From: Phymatolithon calcareum
Lineage: Eukaryota > Rhodophyta > Florideophyceae > Hapalidiales
Direction of reading: 5' to 3'
Assembly (NCBI GenBank): GCA_977006965.1
Contig: OZ345364.1
Coordinates: forward strand, 2,666,001 to 2,730,000
DNA length: 64,000 nucleotides
Shown: piece by piece, positions 42,232 to 53,444 of the stretch
Layout: each line of letters opens with the position of its first letter
Numbering within the stretch: the stretch's first letter is position 1
Notes under the pieces: generated by a model
Database searches by the model: none
The model's input: the letters and a program-made list of their open reading frames with translations, nothing else
Told to the model about the DNA's origin: nothing
Made by a program: the position numbers and the translations under genes

Positions 42232-43494
42232 ATGGAGCTGGCAAAGGAATGGTGGTATTCTGACGAGAAAGAGGTGCTACATGGTCCGTTCTGCGGAGCT
42301 AAAATTGCTGCATTTCTTCTGGAAGGCATTGTCGATGGCCTGACATTAATAACTTCAGATTTCCAGCTGCCCAGGGAAAAATGGGCGCCAATTGCCGAGG
42401 TTCCTGAAATACGCCAAGCCATCTCTGTTGCAGAGGCAGCAGATGAAGCCGAAAACGACTTGGATCAAGAAACCCGTGATTTTATTCTCCCTAATGGTGT
42501 GAATGGCAAAGCTAAAGAGCGTCCATCGGAACTTGAGAGCCCCAAGCCGGTCTATCATCCTTCTGATCCTCTGTCGTCGGCCTTGCATTCGCTAAATGCT
42601 GTCACCGAAGTGCCTGCGAAACCGGATATGGATACTGCAGCACTGCAAGAAGCAAGACGTTTGTCGAGGAAACGAAGACGAGTTGCCAACCGTCTGAAAA
42701 AACGAGCGGCGACCAGCGTGTATGTAACTGGAGTACCAAAGGATGCGACCGTGGATGAGGTTGCGACCTACTTTTCAAAATGCGGCATCATTCTTCCCAG
42801 CAGCGAGACCGGCCGTCCGCGCGTGAAGTTGTACACAACTGAATCCGGGGAACTCAAGGGGGATGCGATGATAACTTATGCATTAGCACCAAGCGTGGAA
42901 AACGCTGTGGAATTGCTTGATGGTGTACCGCTGCGGTTTGGCGGCACTAACATGACCGTCCAACCCGCCACGTTCGATCACAAGGACCAAGGGGAAACAA
43001 ATGAGATTGTCAGCAAGGCATTGGACGGGGCGAAGAGACCACGGAGAACGGGCGGGTCACAGGCGCTTGTGGAAGAAGCGTTGAGCTGGGCTGAGGATGG
43101 ACAGGCACAATCGCGTGCACCTCGGATAGTGATTTTGAAGAACGTGTTCGATGCGCAGAGTGCAGACTACTCTGTAATTCAGGAAGATATGGAGGAAGGA
43201 TGTGCAGACTTTGGAGAGGTGGAAAAAATCACCGTTTTTGAACGAAATGCGGAAGGCGTTGTGGCGGTTAAGTTTACGACCGCGGCGGCAGCGAAGCAGT
43301 GCATTCAAGTAATGGACAACCGATGGTACGACAAGCGACGCCTGACAGCAACATTTTTTGACGGCGTCACTGACTACAGGTGCAAAGAAACTGATGAGGA
43401 GGCGGAGCACCGGAGAGACAAGGAGTGGGAGAAGTGGTTAGAAAGCGGGGAACCGGAGGACAAGGGAGATGGAACCGAACATGAGTTGCATTAG
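42232..43494 (+). CDS. Tat-SF1/Cus2-type U2 snRNP splicing factor with N-terminal GYF-like domain
   Basis: A 420-codon single-exon gene. Residues about 5-55 (WWYSDEKEVLHGPFCGAKI) fit a GYF/GYF-2-like module (tryptophan, GPF, hydrophobic helix). Residues 138-160 are strongly basic (RRLSRKRRRVANRLKKR). RRM1 covers about 162-246 (TSVYVTGVPKDATVDEV, LKGDAMITYA). The EALSWAEDG linker follows. The second RRM, about 298-380, is UHM-like: acidic helix VIQEDMEEGCADFGEV and NRWYDKRR in place of the RxF motif. A charged tail ends it. Cus2/HTATSF1 bind SF3b1 and help fold U2 snRNA before spliceosome assembly. Divergent from LSm5, 361 bp between starts. Confidence 0.9.
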   Translation: MELAKEWWYSDEKEVLHGPFCGAKIAAFLLEGIVDGLTLITSDFQLPREKWAPIAEVPEIRQAISVAEAADEAENDLDQETRDFILPNGVNGKAKERPSELESPKPVYHPSDPLSSALHSLNAVTEVPAKPDMDTAALQEARRLSRKRRRVANRLKKRAATSVYVTGVPKDATVDEVATYFSKCGIILPSSETGRPRVKLYTTESGELKGDAMITYALAPSVENAVELLDGVPLRFGGTNMTVQPATFDHKDQGETNEIVSKALDGAKRPRRTGGSQALVEEALSWAEDGQAQSRAPRIVILKNVFDAQSADYSVIQEDMEEGCADFGEVEKITVFERNAEGVVAVKFTTAAAAKQCIQVMDNRWYDKRRLTATFFDGVTDYRCKETDEEAEHRRDKEWEKWLESGEPEDKGDGTEHELH

Positions 43495-43673
43495 GTTTTC
43501 TCTGTGTTCCACTGGCTTGAGAATAAGAGCATTGTTGGCGAGGCGACGCAGAAGACTCTGAAGCGATGCATGTCGAGCTGGATTAACCAGCGAAGCCATG
43601 ATGGACAATGTGCGGCAAACAGTAAAAAATAAACCGACTTAGCTACATCGTCACATTTGCACGAGTGCTGCAA

Positions 43674-44120
43674 CTAATCGCTGCGCGGGGGCATGGCGCC
43701 ACGACCGAACCCACCAGAGTCACGATAGGAAGGGCGGAAGTCTCCACCAGGACCCATCCTCTTATCAGAATCGCCGTATCTCCTCGGCGGCCGATCACCG
43801 CCACGTCCGGCAAAGGAGGGGCGTGTCGACTGGTGCGGCGGAGGGGTGAGGGTAGCGGGCTTGATATTCGACGGCAGGTTGAGGTAGGAGCGGAGGTACT
43901 CGATGCCAAAGTCAGTGAGATAGTAGTAATAATACTGCCACGAAAATGTATCGCGGACGTAATTTCGGGACTCTAGACTCTTCATCGTTTGCATCACATG
44001 GAGATTCGGGACCTCAATCTCCGGATGCTGCTTCTACATTAGGTCCTATTTGACGACGCAAACTCCATCCTTGAAAAGCTGTGAGTAGATGGCCACGCGG
44101 TTTTTCTTCGGCATCAACAT
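43674..44120 (-). pseudogene. RPS10: Ribosomal protein eS10 with two in-frame TAG codons
   Basis: From ATG 44120 the frame (447 nt, 149 codons) aligns with eS10 without indels: MLMPKKNRVAIYSQLFKDGV, then VVK, TAG (44048-44046), DLM, TAG (44036-44034), [20 protein letters not shown], then [30 protein letters not shown] and a Gly/Arg-rich C-terminus. Spacing around the stops equals that of other eS10 proteins (VAKKDxxxxKHPE), so an intron is unlikely; no GT-AG intron would preserve length. The rest shows no decay. Either a young pseudogene, an allele or assembly error, or tolerated readthrough. eS10 is a small-subunit protein near the mRNA entry/beak region. Confidence 0.82.
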
Positions 44121-44389
44121 ATTGACTAGTGTTTGGCCAGGACTGCCCTGATGGCGCGCTTCTCACTGGAAATGTTGAGATTCACGTACCATTACTTAAT
44201 GAGAAGATGCACTCCAATCGTCGGTGACGAGTCCGCGATGTCAAACCCCCCGCTAGCAGGCTAGCCTGCTAGCTAAAGCGGCGCGGCTGTAAGCAGTTGC
44301 AGCTGACCCCCTGTAATTGAACTGATCCGCGTAATTATTCCTACAGTGCAGTAATTTAAAAATGCACAAACCTCATCGGCTCTTCCCCT

Positions 44390-44575
44390 CAAGAGGTCCT
44401 CTATGGGTCAGAGGTAGGTTTTGGCATTCCACCAGATCCAGTCGCACCCGACCATACAAACCTTGAAACAAGAAAGACCTTGTCCGTGGCCATATGGCAT
44501 TCGCAAAGTTGCCCCAAGCGTCCGCCGATGCGTTGGTAACTTTTAAAAAACAACTCCCACGTCTTCTTCTTCTAG
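44390..44575 (+). mobile_element. Short E-tail element
   Basis: Shares with 57875-58060 and 1414-1593 the block CGACCATACAAACCTTG, GAAAGACCTTGTCCGTGG, TATGGCATTCGCAAAG and then the E hairpin (GTTGCCCCAAGCGTC, CGATGCGTTGGTAAC). It also has the GAGGTAGGTTTTGG block of the E 3' UTR. It ends in a TTCTTCTTCT tract. No coding sequence; TSD not clear. Confidence 0.65.
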
Positions 44576-46234
44576 AGGCTCTCTGAGGGCCTATATTCAC
44601 TTAGACCGGTCCTCGCCCTCGCTCCTACCACAAGGGCACTCCGGAGCGCAAACGATAATCTCGTATGATAGAGTTTTTGCCATACTGCACAAGGGCATCC
44701 ACTACAGAAGCGGACACTGTCTGCATCTAGAGAACCTTTTCGTGCACTGCAGCCCGCACAAGTTCGCACACATGCCCGGCAGTTGGGTTTCGCTCGGAAT
44801 TTGCCTAAACCTGAGAATATTCTTCGCAGTAAGAGATTGTTGTGTGTGATACCCGAGAGCTTGCAAAGACGCAGTTGGGACTGCACCTCGCTGTTTGCAT
44901 ACAGTCTATATGTATTGCACAACGACAAATTCTCTTGAGCTCCACGGCGACGACGAGCTCAAAAATTCCGCTTCTGATTGAGAATGTTGTTGTACACACT
45001 TGAAACTGCAAGAAGAGCCCAGTCTTGAGTCGACAACCACCCTCTGCGTCGAGATGTATAAGTGAAGATAAAGTGAATGAATGAATCCAGTGCCTCTCCA
45101 AATCACCGGCGTATGGTATAGTGCAGGGACATTTGGAGTATCGAGGGGAAACCGACAGAAGGACAAATCGGTACCAAGACCGTTCAGCCAACCTTCTATA
45201 CTTCTCAGCAGAACCGAAAATTAAATTGAAGCATGGCAATTCAACGAATTTCATGACAAGGCGCCGCAGCTGCTATCGAGTCATCCATACTCGACTTTGG
45301 TCTTGTAGTTCGTAATGCTGTCGTTACTAACGACTGCACTACTCGTTAGTCGAATTGCATGCAATTCAGAATGGCTTTTTGCCTCCAAAAAGATGGTTGC
45401 CCAGTGCTAATTTTGGTACCACACAGTCGTTGTGATGTCATTAGTATCCTGCTCAGATTTCTGGTCGTCCACGTGGACTCGTCGATCTTGTAAATTCTGC
45501 GTTAGCTTCGCGCTGAATCGTAGTTCGAACGGCAAGCGGAAAATAGGACTGATTTCACAGCTAGCTGCAGAAATAGCAGTCTGTCGTAATCTAAGTATAA
45601 GATTATTGTTTTGAGTAGTTAACACAGCATTGTGAGCCTCAATGGGGATAAGACTAATTACATATGTACATATATGCTTGTCACGGCTCTTGGCCTCGTT
45701 GCTCGAGTCGCTAACCTGGAACCGCTGAAGTAGGGCAGAAAGCCCTTCTTGTGCAGTCCAGCACGCTAGGTCGAATTTCCCGTTCCGTGCAGAAGCCTTC
45801 AGCGCCGGCACTGGTCAACACCAGAGCAGCTTCGCTTTGCTCTGTATCCTAAAACGCCTCGCCCCTACGACCACGCCATCATCTTTTATCTGGTATTTTA
45901 GCACTATTAATTTGTCAGTTGTCTGTTCAATTCCTCTTCTGCGCTGTCATCCATCTGCGGTTGCATTAGGTTGTGTTAGATGTTTTCGAGCTGCATCGTC
46001 ACTAGTTCGTCGTAGTTGCCGATGTACACCAAGGGACTTCTCCGTAGGAAACGGCCGAAAAACCACTTGACTGCCCGCAGTCTATTGTTTCTCGACTTGA
46101 TTTGAGCGACGGGATTCGACAATTTTTGCGTTTTTGACCTTCTTCGTCTCACTCCTTGCCCCGGTAGATTCGCAGTTTCTCTTCCTTCTGAGTGATCTTT
46201 CCGTCCGCGACTCTCTTGGCTGGGGCACGGAACA
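44576..46234. other. 1.65 kb without a recognised gene
   Basis: Minus-strand frames of 118-149 codons (44572-45254, 45407-45811) have no domain I know and start or end in non-conserved sequence. No repeat match in the window. Confidence 0.35.
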
Positions 46235-46300
46235 GTTCGTCATTCATTCATTTTGCCTTTTCCCTAATGGGGCTAGCAGCGATATGTCGCAAATTCGAGG
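46235..46300 (-). mobile_element. LINE family D tail
   Basis: Plus strand: CATTCATTCATTTTGCC then TTTTCCCTAATGGGGCTAGC; on the minus strand a CCCC(ATTA)GGG hairpin followed by an (AATG)n tail, as in the D copies at 49.7, 50.0 and 60.8 kb. The minus frame running into it (46244-46633) is not recognised. Confidence 0.55.
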
Positions 46301-46749
46301 TCGGGAATAATCGCTGTCGAGAAGACAAGAAACAACGGGTCTCAAGTGGCTCCGTCTCGCACACTGCCGCCTGTTTCTCATAGCAAGACAGTAAATTCGG
46401 AAACAGTCTAACTGGCTCTGGATGAGCGCCGCTTCATACTCCAGCGCCGATGACCAGATTCGGAATGATATAAATTCGACAGCACCCGAGCACAGCATTG
46501 CGTTGGAAGGCAGTCGGAATAAGAATCCCCAAGTCTTGGTCGGCTCAGTGCTCCTTCCGGGAGCACACGGAGAGAAGTGGCTGGTGTAGGCGTCTCGCCA
46601 TGCCCGATCCCCGTTTGGGAAACCAGCGGTCATAACGGATCACTAAGACTAATTGGTGTGTGACGACATTCTTGAACAGCACGTGGACCTTCGCGAGGTT
46701 CTACAATGCTGAGCGCGCGAAAGGTAATAAAATCTCTTTTGTTCTGAAC

Positions 46750-47072
46750 TGTTAATTGCCGTTTTGCGACACGATACGAGGGTCTAAGTTTCTTCCATTG
46801 GCGGAGAAACTTATCGCTTCCGAGTGCCTTCTCTTCCTCCTGCTCGCCCCTTTCGGGACGGGTCCCTTCGCAGCAACTGTAGGGATCCTGTGCCGCGCGC
46901 GGGTGCGTGCATTACGGGGCAGGAAATACTTGCAAGGCATTGGATATCCCTCCGTGCCTGTGCCATAATAAATGACTCGTGTACCCCCTTTTACGGGCTG
47001 CGCACAGTTACACATACAATCTAGGAATTTGGTGGAACTATTCCTCGCCTTTCCCCTTAACCCTCCTTCCAA
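46750..47072 (-). pseudogene. LINE D internal fragment
   Basis: Minus-strand KGPVPKGASRRKRRHSEAIS and FSANG correspond to RKGNAGGREGTREAISFSAK in the copy near 50.6 kb, and the underlying DNA (GGAGAAACTTATCGCTTCC, GAGTGCCTTCTC) is repeated at 49.8 and 50.5 kb. It lies upstream of an LRQGDP-type RT block in the better copy. No catalytic motif here. Confidence 0.5.
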
Positions 47073-47084
47073 GAATTTGACATC

Positions 47085-48226
47085 AACAAAAATATCTTTT
47101 TTTTAATTCTACTTGCTTTTTAAAAAAGCCCCACAGATTTCCGAAGGTATGGGCAAGGCTTCCTCTGATGCTGCCTACCTTTGTACAGCTCACGAAACGC
47201 CCACCAGAAAATCGGACGGGAAAACGCAGGATTCAAGGAAATCCTATCTCAGTCTTCTACGGGGTTGTTGGTGCTTGGACTCGACCGCTTTTTGCCATGT
47301 CTTCTGCGAATCAATACAGGCCTTCTTCGTTCTCTATGCGTTATATGAGTGTCTTGCTATATAGTAGGAGCTCATCTAGCGTCTTTTCTGGTTCCAGCCT
47401 TTTTTCTCCTTCAAGGTCGCACCGTACTAGCGTGCGTTCAAGGGTCTCCTTGCGCTCTCTAGATCTGGTGCCGAATTCTTCAGCCGCACTTGTTGTTGAC
47501 ACCTGTGGGTTTCTGCCACAGGCATACTGCGGCGCTATTTGCCCGTGCTTCACCTTGGGGAACTTAAGGATTGCAGGCAATTCTCTTGTCTTGTCGTATG
47601 GAATCATTCTTTGCCGTTTTGATTCAAGGGGGTCTCCTGCCATTGCCAGAAATTTGGATCGAAGTGTTTGCGAAGACTGGTTTGTTTGGATATGCTTTAC
47701 AGCTTCTCCGAACGGCTCTCTGGTCTCCATCGCGGCGATATCATTTCTTGTGTACTGCAATTCGTGGTTGTTTCTGCTTTCAGGAGCTTCATTTGAATAC
47801 ATAAGTTCTTTTGCCTTGTTCCTTCTCAGTATTTTGAAGGCCAAGATTTCTCTTCGATGTGGAGCAGTTGGATCCAGAACAGGAGACGGAGCCTGTCCGT
47901 ACTTCCTCGGGCCAGTGACCCGACTACTTGGTTGAAGAATGGTTCTTCCACTTCTTTGATGGCATTTTGTACGTCTTCTGTCCAGGGCATTAAGTGCAAT
48001 GGGTACTCCCTGCGTGGCTGTACTAGTGCCTTGTATATTTGAATACACTTCTGCATACTTAGCCCTTTCTTGAACAATCCTAGTGTATTTAACTCGTACA
48101 CGACCGTCCTTGCTTTCTTTAATCGTTGCATCATTTACGTATCTGCGACTCCTCCGGGGCCTAGGGATACTCCAAGGTACGTGACCTCCGGAACGTGTAC
48201 CAGAACCTTGTTCGCGATCTTGAATA
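47085..48226 (-). pseudogene. LINE family C, 3' third of ORF2 plus tail
   Basis: Encodes VLVHVPEVTYLGVSLGPGGV, then MQRLKKARTVVYELNTLGLF, YKALVQPRREYPLHLMPW, VEEPFFNQVVGSLARGSTDR (each aligning with LINE A ORF2), PYDKTRELPAILKFPKVKHG and the end TLDELLLYSKTLI. Several frame changes. The C tail is at 47110-47165. Its 5' end is cut at 48226 by a LINE B-type tail. Confidence 0.8.
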
Positions 48227-48227
48227 G

Positions 48228-49350
48228 GGGTTATGTGTTGATTTATTTTCAAAGCTCCCAAAGCCTCAATTTGAGTAACAGGGCAGCTTCTCGCTGTTTT
48301 CCATACTCATCTCTCTAATATCCTTCTAATATCTCCTTAATCCGAATTTCTCTCCCTGTGAGGGCCCGAGTAAGTCTTTTGCATTCATATTCTGTTTCTT
48401 GGTCCATCTTCATTGACCGTAGTATACGTAGCAACACGATAAGCTTAACCACAGTACCAGTCCCAAAGTACTTCGCCAGAATGGACTCTCAGGCATCTCA
48501 ACCGCGCAGTTCTGTCCCTTATATATAGCACTCCTGGTAGGTCGTTCAGTACGTCGATCGGGATTTTAACTGTCCGGCCCTCTTCTTCCAAAGACCATAC
48601 TTTGACTGCTGCTTGAGGGCGTCCCTTTTTTGACACCATAACTTCTTCGTCTTGTTTCAGAGCTTCTTTAAGGTGCTCCTCTTCCCCGAGATACCCAATG
48701 TCCTTTGATACGTCTTCCAGATCATATTCTCTTCCCTGGAATTCTTCTGAAAGCTGCAGGAACGTCCTCCATTTTACCAAGCTTAAGGCGAACCTTTCAG
48801 CCTGGTGCATTCTCCTCATCTGCGGGCTGGCGAGCCGGCAGAGCACTCGTATCCTCTCCCTTCGATACTCGGCATATTTTCCGAAAGCGTATCTGTAGAA
48901 GAGACCTTCTGTTGCTTCAATTGCCGATAGTAGTCGTTTCGTGATCGGGGTCAGGTGAATGACATACTCCCATTTGGGGAGAATCAACGACTTGAAAATC
49001 CTGATGCACGTGGCTGGTTGGAGTCCTCTGACTTTCAAGCCAATTTGGCGGAGTTTGTGTATGCATCCCATCACATTCCGAACTCTTGAGATTGCTGTAT
49101 CGTCTGTGACTCCGTTGTTGTTCATACTGATCATCTTTCCCAATTTTTCCTCTGATTCGAGGACTTCGCTTTTCCCTCGTTTTGTACTTCACGTCATCTC
49201 TCGCTCTTGTGCCCATTGGGTAGCTCTACCCAATGGGCCTTGCAATGCAGCGTGGCATTTCTCAGAAAGAAGAAAATCATCTGCGAAAAGAATAGCCGGA
49301 ACTTCAGCCCAGGGTTTTGATCCATGAAGATTTTGTAGAGAACATATCTG
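48228..49350 (-). pseudogene. LINE B-type copy inserted against LINE C
   Basis: Minus strand: catalytic block VPAILFADDFLLSEK near 49290, then the GKMISMNNNGVTDD block, CIRIFKSLILPKWEYVIHLT, VLCRLASPQMRRMHQAERFA, EDVSKDIGYLGEEEHLKEAL, LEEEGRTVKIPIDVLNDLPG and a deletion before GEVLWDWYCG. The tail hairpin CTCAAATTGAG and a GGGGTTATGTGTTG terminus lie at 48224-48290. A perfect 13-bp inverted repeat (49211-49223/49226-49238) is part of its coding sequence. Confidence 0.8.
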
Positions 49351-49675
49351 CTCCGACCACTGAATCAACCCTAGTACTTCTTAGAACTTGAACAATTCAA
49401 CAAGCCACGAAGCAAATGTGAATCACATTTCCGACGACTTCTTTCTTGTGCTCTCGCGACAGCAAGCGCTGTTGATCGTACACAGACTGGATGCGCTCAA
49501 AAGTTTCCATGCTCTCGAACTCGATTCCAGACTGTCTATTGAAATTAATTTTGCGGGAACCTGCAGCAATGAAAGCTGCCTCCTTGTGGAGCTTTTCATT
49601 GTTCGTAACTACTTAGTATTGTCGTAAGGAATTACTATTGTCCTGCGCGTGTACCTCCCAACTGCACGGTAGCGC
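49351..49675. other. No gene recognised
   Basis: One 79-codon plus frame without a domain. Confidence 0.35.
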
Positions 49676-50810
49676 CATTCATTCATTTTGCCTATTCCGC
49701 TTGTGGGGCTAGCAGCACCTTGAAGACCTAAGCTTCTTCCATTCTAATCTATTTGCTGCGAGTTTGAAGTTTTTCTAGTCCTGTAATGCACGCTCCCGCA
49801 CGCTGACAGGATCCCTTCGGTTGCTGCGACGGGACCCGTCCCGAAAAGGGTGAGCAGGAGGCAGAGAAGGCACTCGAGAAGCGATAAGTTTCTCCACCAA
49901 ACTCCAAGTTTTGACATGGAACTGCGGCGGATTCTTCAATGCGTCAAATCAACACCAGAATCACGTACCTGGACGAGATGCGAAAGCCGCAGTCAAACTC
50001 GCTAACGATAGGATAGAATGGAAGAAACTTAGACCCTTGAAGCGCTGCTAGCCCCATTGGGGGAAAAGGAAAAATTAATGAATGCGAGTTTGACATCTGC
50101 TTGCATGTCGAGGTCCAGGACGTTGCCAAAGATTGACTCTGGGGTTGGGCGGACACAGTGAAGTAGCACTTGACGAACCAAGCGACATTCGTCCTTCCTA
50201 ACAATGTATCCGAGCCAAATCCATCGTATATCTCTGGCGCAAAATACCACATCGATATTGGGGTCCCTAGACTCGTCCGCAATTGGTCTTCTCGATATTC
50301 TGCACAACATCTTCGCGCCTGTGGATCTGAGTTTTTTGCGAACGTTTTCAGTTGACTTTCATGATTCGCAACCGTAGAGGAGAGTTGATGGGACAGAGGA
50401 GCGCAGGATACGTAATCGGAGATCATGTGATAGGATCTTGTCCTTAAGAATCCGTTTGAGTTCTTGGACGCGAGATCAGGCTATTGCAAAGCGGTGATTA
50501 ACAGGGACCATCGGGTCTCCCTGTCGCAACGCGAAGCTTAGCGGAGAAACTTATAGCTTCCCTAGTGCCTTCTCTGCCTCCTGCGTTTCCCTTTCGCGAA
50601 GAGCCCCTTCTCAACAACCGAAGGGATTCTGCTCCGTCAACGAGCGGCAGTGCAGAACAGGAAAATCTTGCACGGTAGCTTACGTACCACTCTATAAGGC
50701 ACCGACGGTCCAGGACAATCGAATTGCGCAGCTCATGGAATTTGCCACCATGAGAAGAAGTAGTTCGTACATGATCTGCAAACATATTATTATCGTGGTT
50801 CATACCTATC
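49676..50810. mobile_element. LINE family D cluster, three inverted fragments
   Basis: Three pieces. 49676-49925 (minus): (AATG) tail, hairpin, C-terminal KLxxNRxEWKKLR region and an RT-upstream piece. About 49926-50078 (plus): DAKAAVKLANDRIEWKKLRP and a tail ending AATGAATG. 50079-50810 (minus): EAISFSAK, an ALRQGDPMVP block (RT domain 4-5), RILRSSVPSTLLYGCES, RWIWLGYIVRKDECRLVRQV and LLHCVRPTPESIFG. The LYGxEx and RWxGHVxR-like motifs are typical of the thumb and C-terminus of LINE proteins. The catalytic YADD segment is missing. Confidence 0.65.
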
Positions 50811-51335
50811 CTCGAGTCAGCACCACCGGAAACTGTTCACTGTCCCCGACCTCTGCTGTCGCTGGCAATTGCGGGTCTGCAGAGACTAACTTTTCCAAAC
50901 TTATCAAGAACTGACATTCACAGGCGACTTCACTTGTCAATCGAAAGGCTACCTACACGCTCCAAGATCGGCTTCAGTGAAAGTCGCCTGCCTAAATTTA
51001 AGGCCCACCGCCGTGAAAAAACCAGGCCTTTTAGGCAGATTCGAAACAAGCGCGTTTAACGCGATGAAGCATAAAATGAGCTCATGAGCGCAGTTCGCAG
51101 TGAATGATCCAGAACTGAAAACAAGAATTCTTCAAACGTTCTTCGCTCAAAAGTTATGGCGATTTTTACACCCCTCGGAAGTACTTCAAATGCTTTTCAT
51201 AGTCAACAAAACTTAACTCTATCCATGCGGCCTCGAGAGGTAGGTACTCGGTGTCGAGCTAACTCATCCAATTCGTCCAACTTTTCACAGAGCAGAACTT
51301 TCGCATCAGAGCTGATGCAAGCACACTCTGGATTA
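50811..51335. other. No gene recognised
   Basis: Short frames only. Confidence 0.4.
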
Positions 51336-51348
51336 TTAATGAGTTTGC

Positions 51349-51707
51349 CATCGAAGACGTGATAAACGGCCCTGCAATGGACAGACTCTCCAAGGAGGGC
51401 AGCGCCTGGACTAAGCGAGCACTCGAGGAGCTCCTAACCATGTTTCAGGTTGTGGATAAGTAAGGACTGGCCGCAACCTGAAATCGCATCTCGCCACAGA
51501 ACAGGGGAGTAAATTCCCCCCTCGAGGTCCCGAAGGAGACCAGAGCTGGGGTTTTGTAGTCCACTGAATCGTGTTACACGAACATGAAGATAAACTCTTC
51601 CATAGACAGAATTCAGCCAAAACCTCTTGGCACTAGGAAAGTTGCCCCAAGCGTCAGCAGATGCGTTGGTAACTTTTAAATAAAAATCTACCTTTCTTTT
51701 TCTTATT
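51349..51707 (+). mobile_element. LINE family E, 5'-truncated copy (359 bp)
   Basis: 13-bp TSDs TTAATGAGTTTGC (51336-51348, 51708-51720). It encodes AIEDVINGPAMDRLSKEGSA, WTKRALEELLTMFQVVDK and a TAA, then the E 3' UTR (CCAGAGCTGGGG block) and the hairpin at 51643-51681, ending AAATCTACCTTTC. Confidence 0.8.
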
Positions 51708-51720
51708 TTAATGAGTTTGC

Positions 51721-52031
51721 ACGGTTACCTAAGAAAGCCAATTACATCAATTTTGCGTTACAGTTGTCATTTTCCCTTTCGCGTCGTAAACTAAACAATT
51801 CACTCTTCACATACGGGATATCTGCTTCACCGAAGAGTGTGGAGCCGATGATTTTCTTCACGGCGGCGTAAACCAATTTTTCACTTGCCGTAGACCGCGT
51901 TCATCACTTTGTACATTCTTGATACCACCAATGGCATCAACTCGAGTGAGGTTTAAGCTTCTTCGTTTCTGTTTAAACAGAAAGACAGTGTCGTAATTAA
52001 ATGGATTTATTGAGGAGGTACCATGTGTCCC
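51721..52031. other. No gene recognised
   Basis: Spacer between two E copies lying tail to tail. Confidence 0.4.
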
Positions 52032-52048
52032 AACTGGAGGAAATAGAA

Positions 52049-52800
52049 GAAGAAAGGTAGATTTTTATTTAAAAGTTACCAACGCATCTGCAGACGCTTG
52101 GGGCAACTTTCCTAGGGTCAAGAGGTTTTTGCTAGATTCTGTCTATGGAAGAGTTTCTTTTCTTGCTGGTGTAGCACAATTCAGTGGACTACAAAAACCC
52201 ACCTCTGTTCTCCTTCAGGACCTCGAGGGGGGAAATTACTCCCCTGTCCTTTTACACGCTGTGATTTCAAGTTGCGGGCCGTCCTTAATTGTCTACAGCC
52301 TGAAACATGGTTCGGAGCTCCTCGAGTGCTCGCTTAGTCCAGGCGCAGTCCTCTTTGGAGAGTCTGTCTTTTGCGAGGCCATTTATCACGTCTTCGATGG
52401 CATCTTTCCCACATTGGCCGGTGAGTTCGATAAGGGTGGAGGTGCTCATGGGAGGGAACATTCAAATGACCACTTGATGGCAAGTGTTCTATGTCTTCTT
52501 GATTTGAAGAGAAGGTGCGGGGGTAACGACAATTTCGCGTGCGGTATACGTCATTTTTTCGACTTTTCCACATCCTCTGCGGCCTCCAGTATCTTGTTTC
52601 TTTGGTATTTCTTGATGCTTGTCGTAGCTGTCGTTTCGTTTGCAGCTTCGCACAGGAAACCATTCACTCTCGCGTGGACAATATCTCTCTCCGATTCTAG
52701 ACTTTCCTTGTTCGCGATCTCTGTTGTTGGACCAGACATCAGCGCATCGCGTCTTCTTATCAATCTCTGGACAAAGCGTCTTGCAATGACGTCTCTTCTT
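52049..52800 (-). mobile_element. LINE family E, longest copy (752 bp)
   Basis: Exact 17-bp TSDs AACTGGAGGAAATAGAA (52032-52048, 52801-52817). Minus strand encodes RRDVIARRFVQRLIRRRDAL, MSGPTTEIANKESLESERDI, VHARV, ILEAAEDVEKSKK and, after frame changes, AIEDVINGLAKDRLSKEDCA, WTKRALEELRTMFQAVDN. The tail is at 52060-52110 and ends CTACCTTTCTTCTTC at the TSD. Confidence 0.88.
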
Positions 52801-52817
52801 AACTGGAGGAAATAGAA

Positions 52818-53444
52818 AGACAGTGTCTGCACCAAAAGTTTTTATATGTCGTAACTTTTTAACGTGAGCTCTGTTGAAAATTGAAAAAATATAGCCCCAT
52901 ACAGCTGTTCACTAGTTCTCTACTGCCTCTAAACGATTCCACGGCTCGAGCTCTTGCGCTGATTTATTTTTTTCACTAGGTACCGTTTTTATCAAATTAT
53001 AGCCTGGTATTTCAAGGCCGAGGGTCTTAATTCGTTAAACGCGAATTTTACTCTAGACGAAGGACAACAGAGCATCGATTCACCTGACTACACATGCACA
53101 AAACAAATTTCTAGCCTTTTGGACATTTTGAGACGCGCTTGAAGTAGGAGGTCCTTCATTCAGTTTCCTCCATATCAACGGAACATCTGAGCTTAGTTCA
53201 CAACTTAAGGCACATGCTTGTTGTACTACCGGTTCTGAATTTTGTCAACACGGGACATCAGTTGCAGCAGATAATATTTGAGCAAAATGTTTCAGCTCGC
53301 AGGGAATCTCGATGGCTAAACAAGTCTCTCAAACGGGCCTTCCTTTTGTTGACGTACAAACGTACAAACTTCCAAGAGAATCACACATATATTGAATGTG
53401 ACGAAGCTCATTGACACCGGCACAGTTTCAAAACTTTCGCACTA
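52818..53444. other. No gene recognised
   Basis: AT-rich, short frames only. Confidence 0.4.

Noticed and set aside
44034-44063. Tiny intron removing the two eS10 stops
   Set aside because: Any GT-AG interval there is 21-30 nt and would delete conserved residues; the uninterrupted frame already matches eS10 length.
49211-49238. Perfect 13-bp inverted repeat as an independent element
   Set aside because: It aligns without insertion to the LINE RT coding region (LQGPLGRATQWAQE against LQRLLGIASKWGKD), so it is a coincidence of coding sequence.
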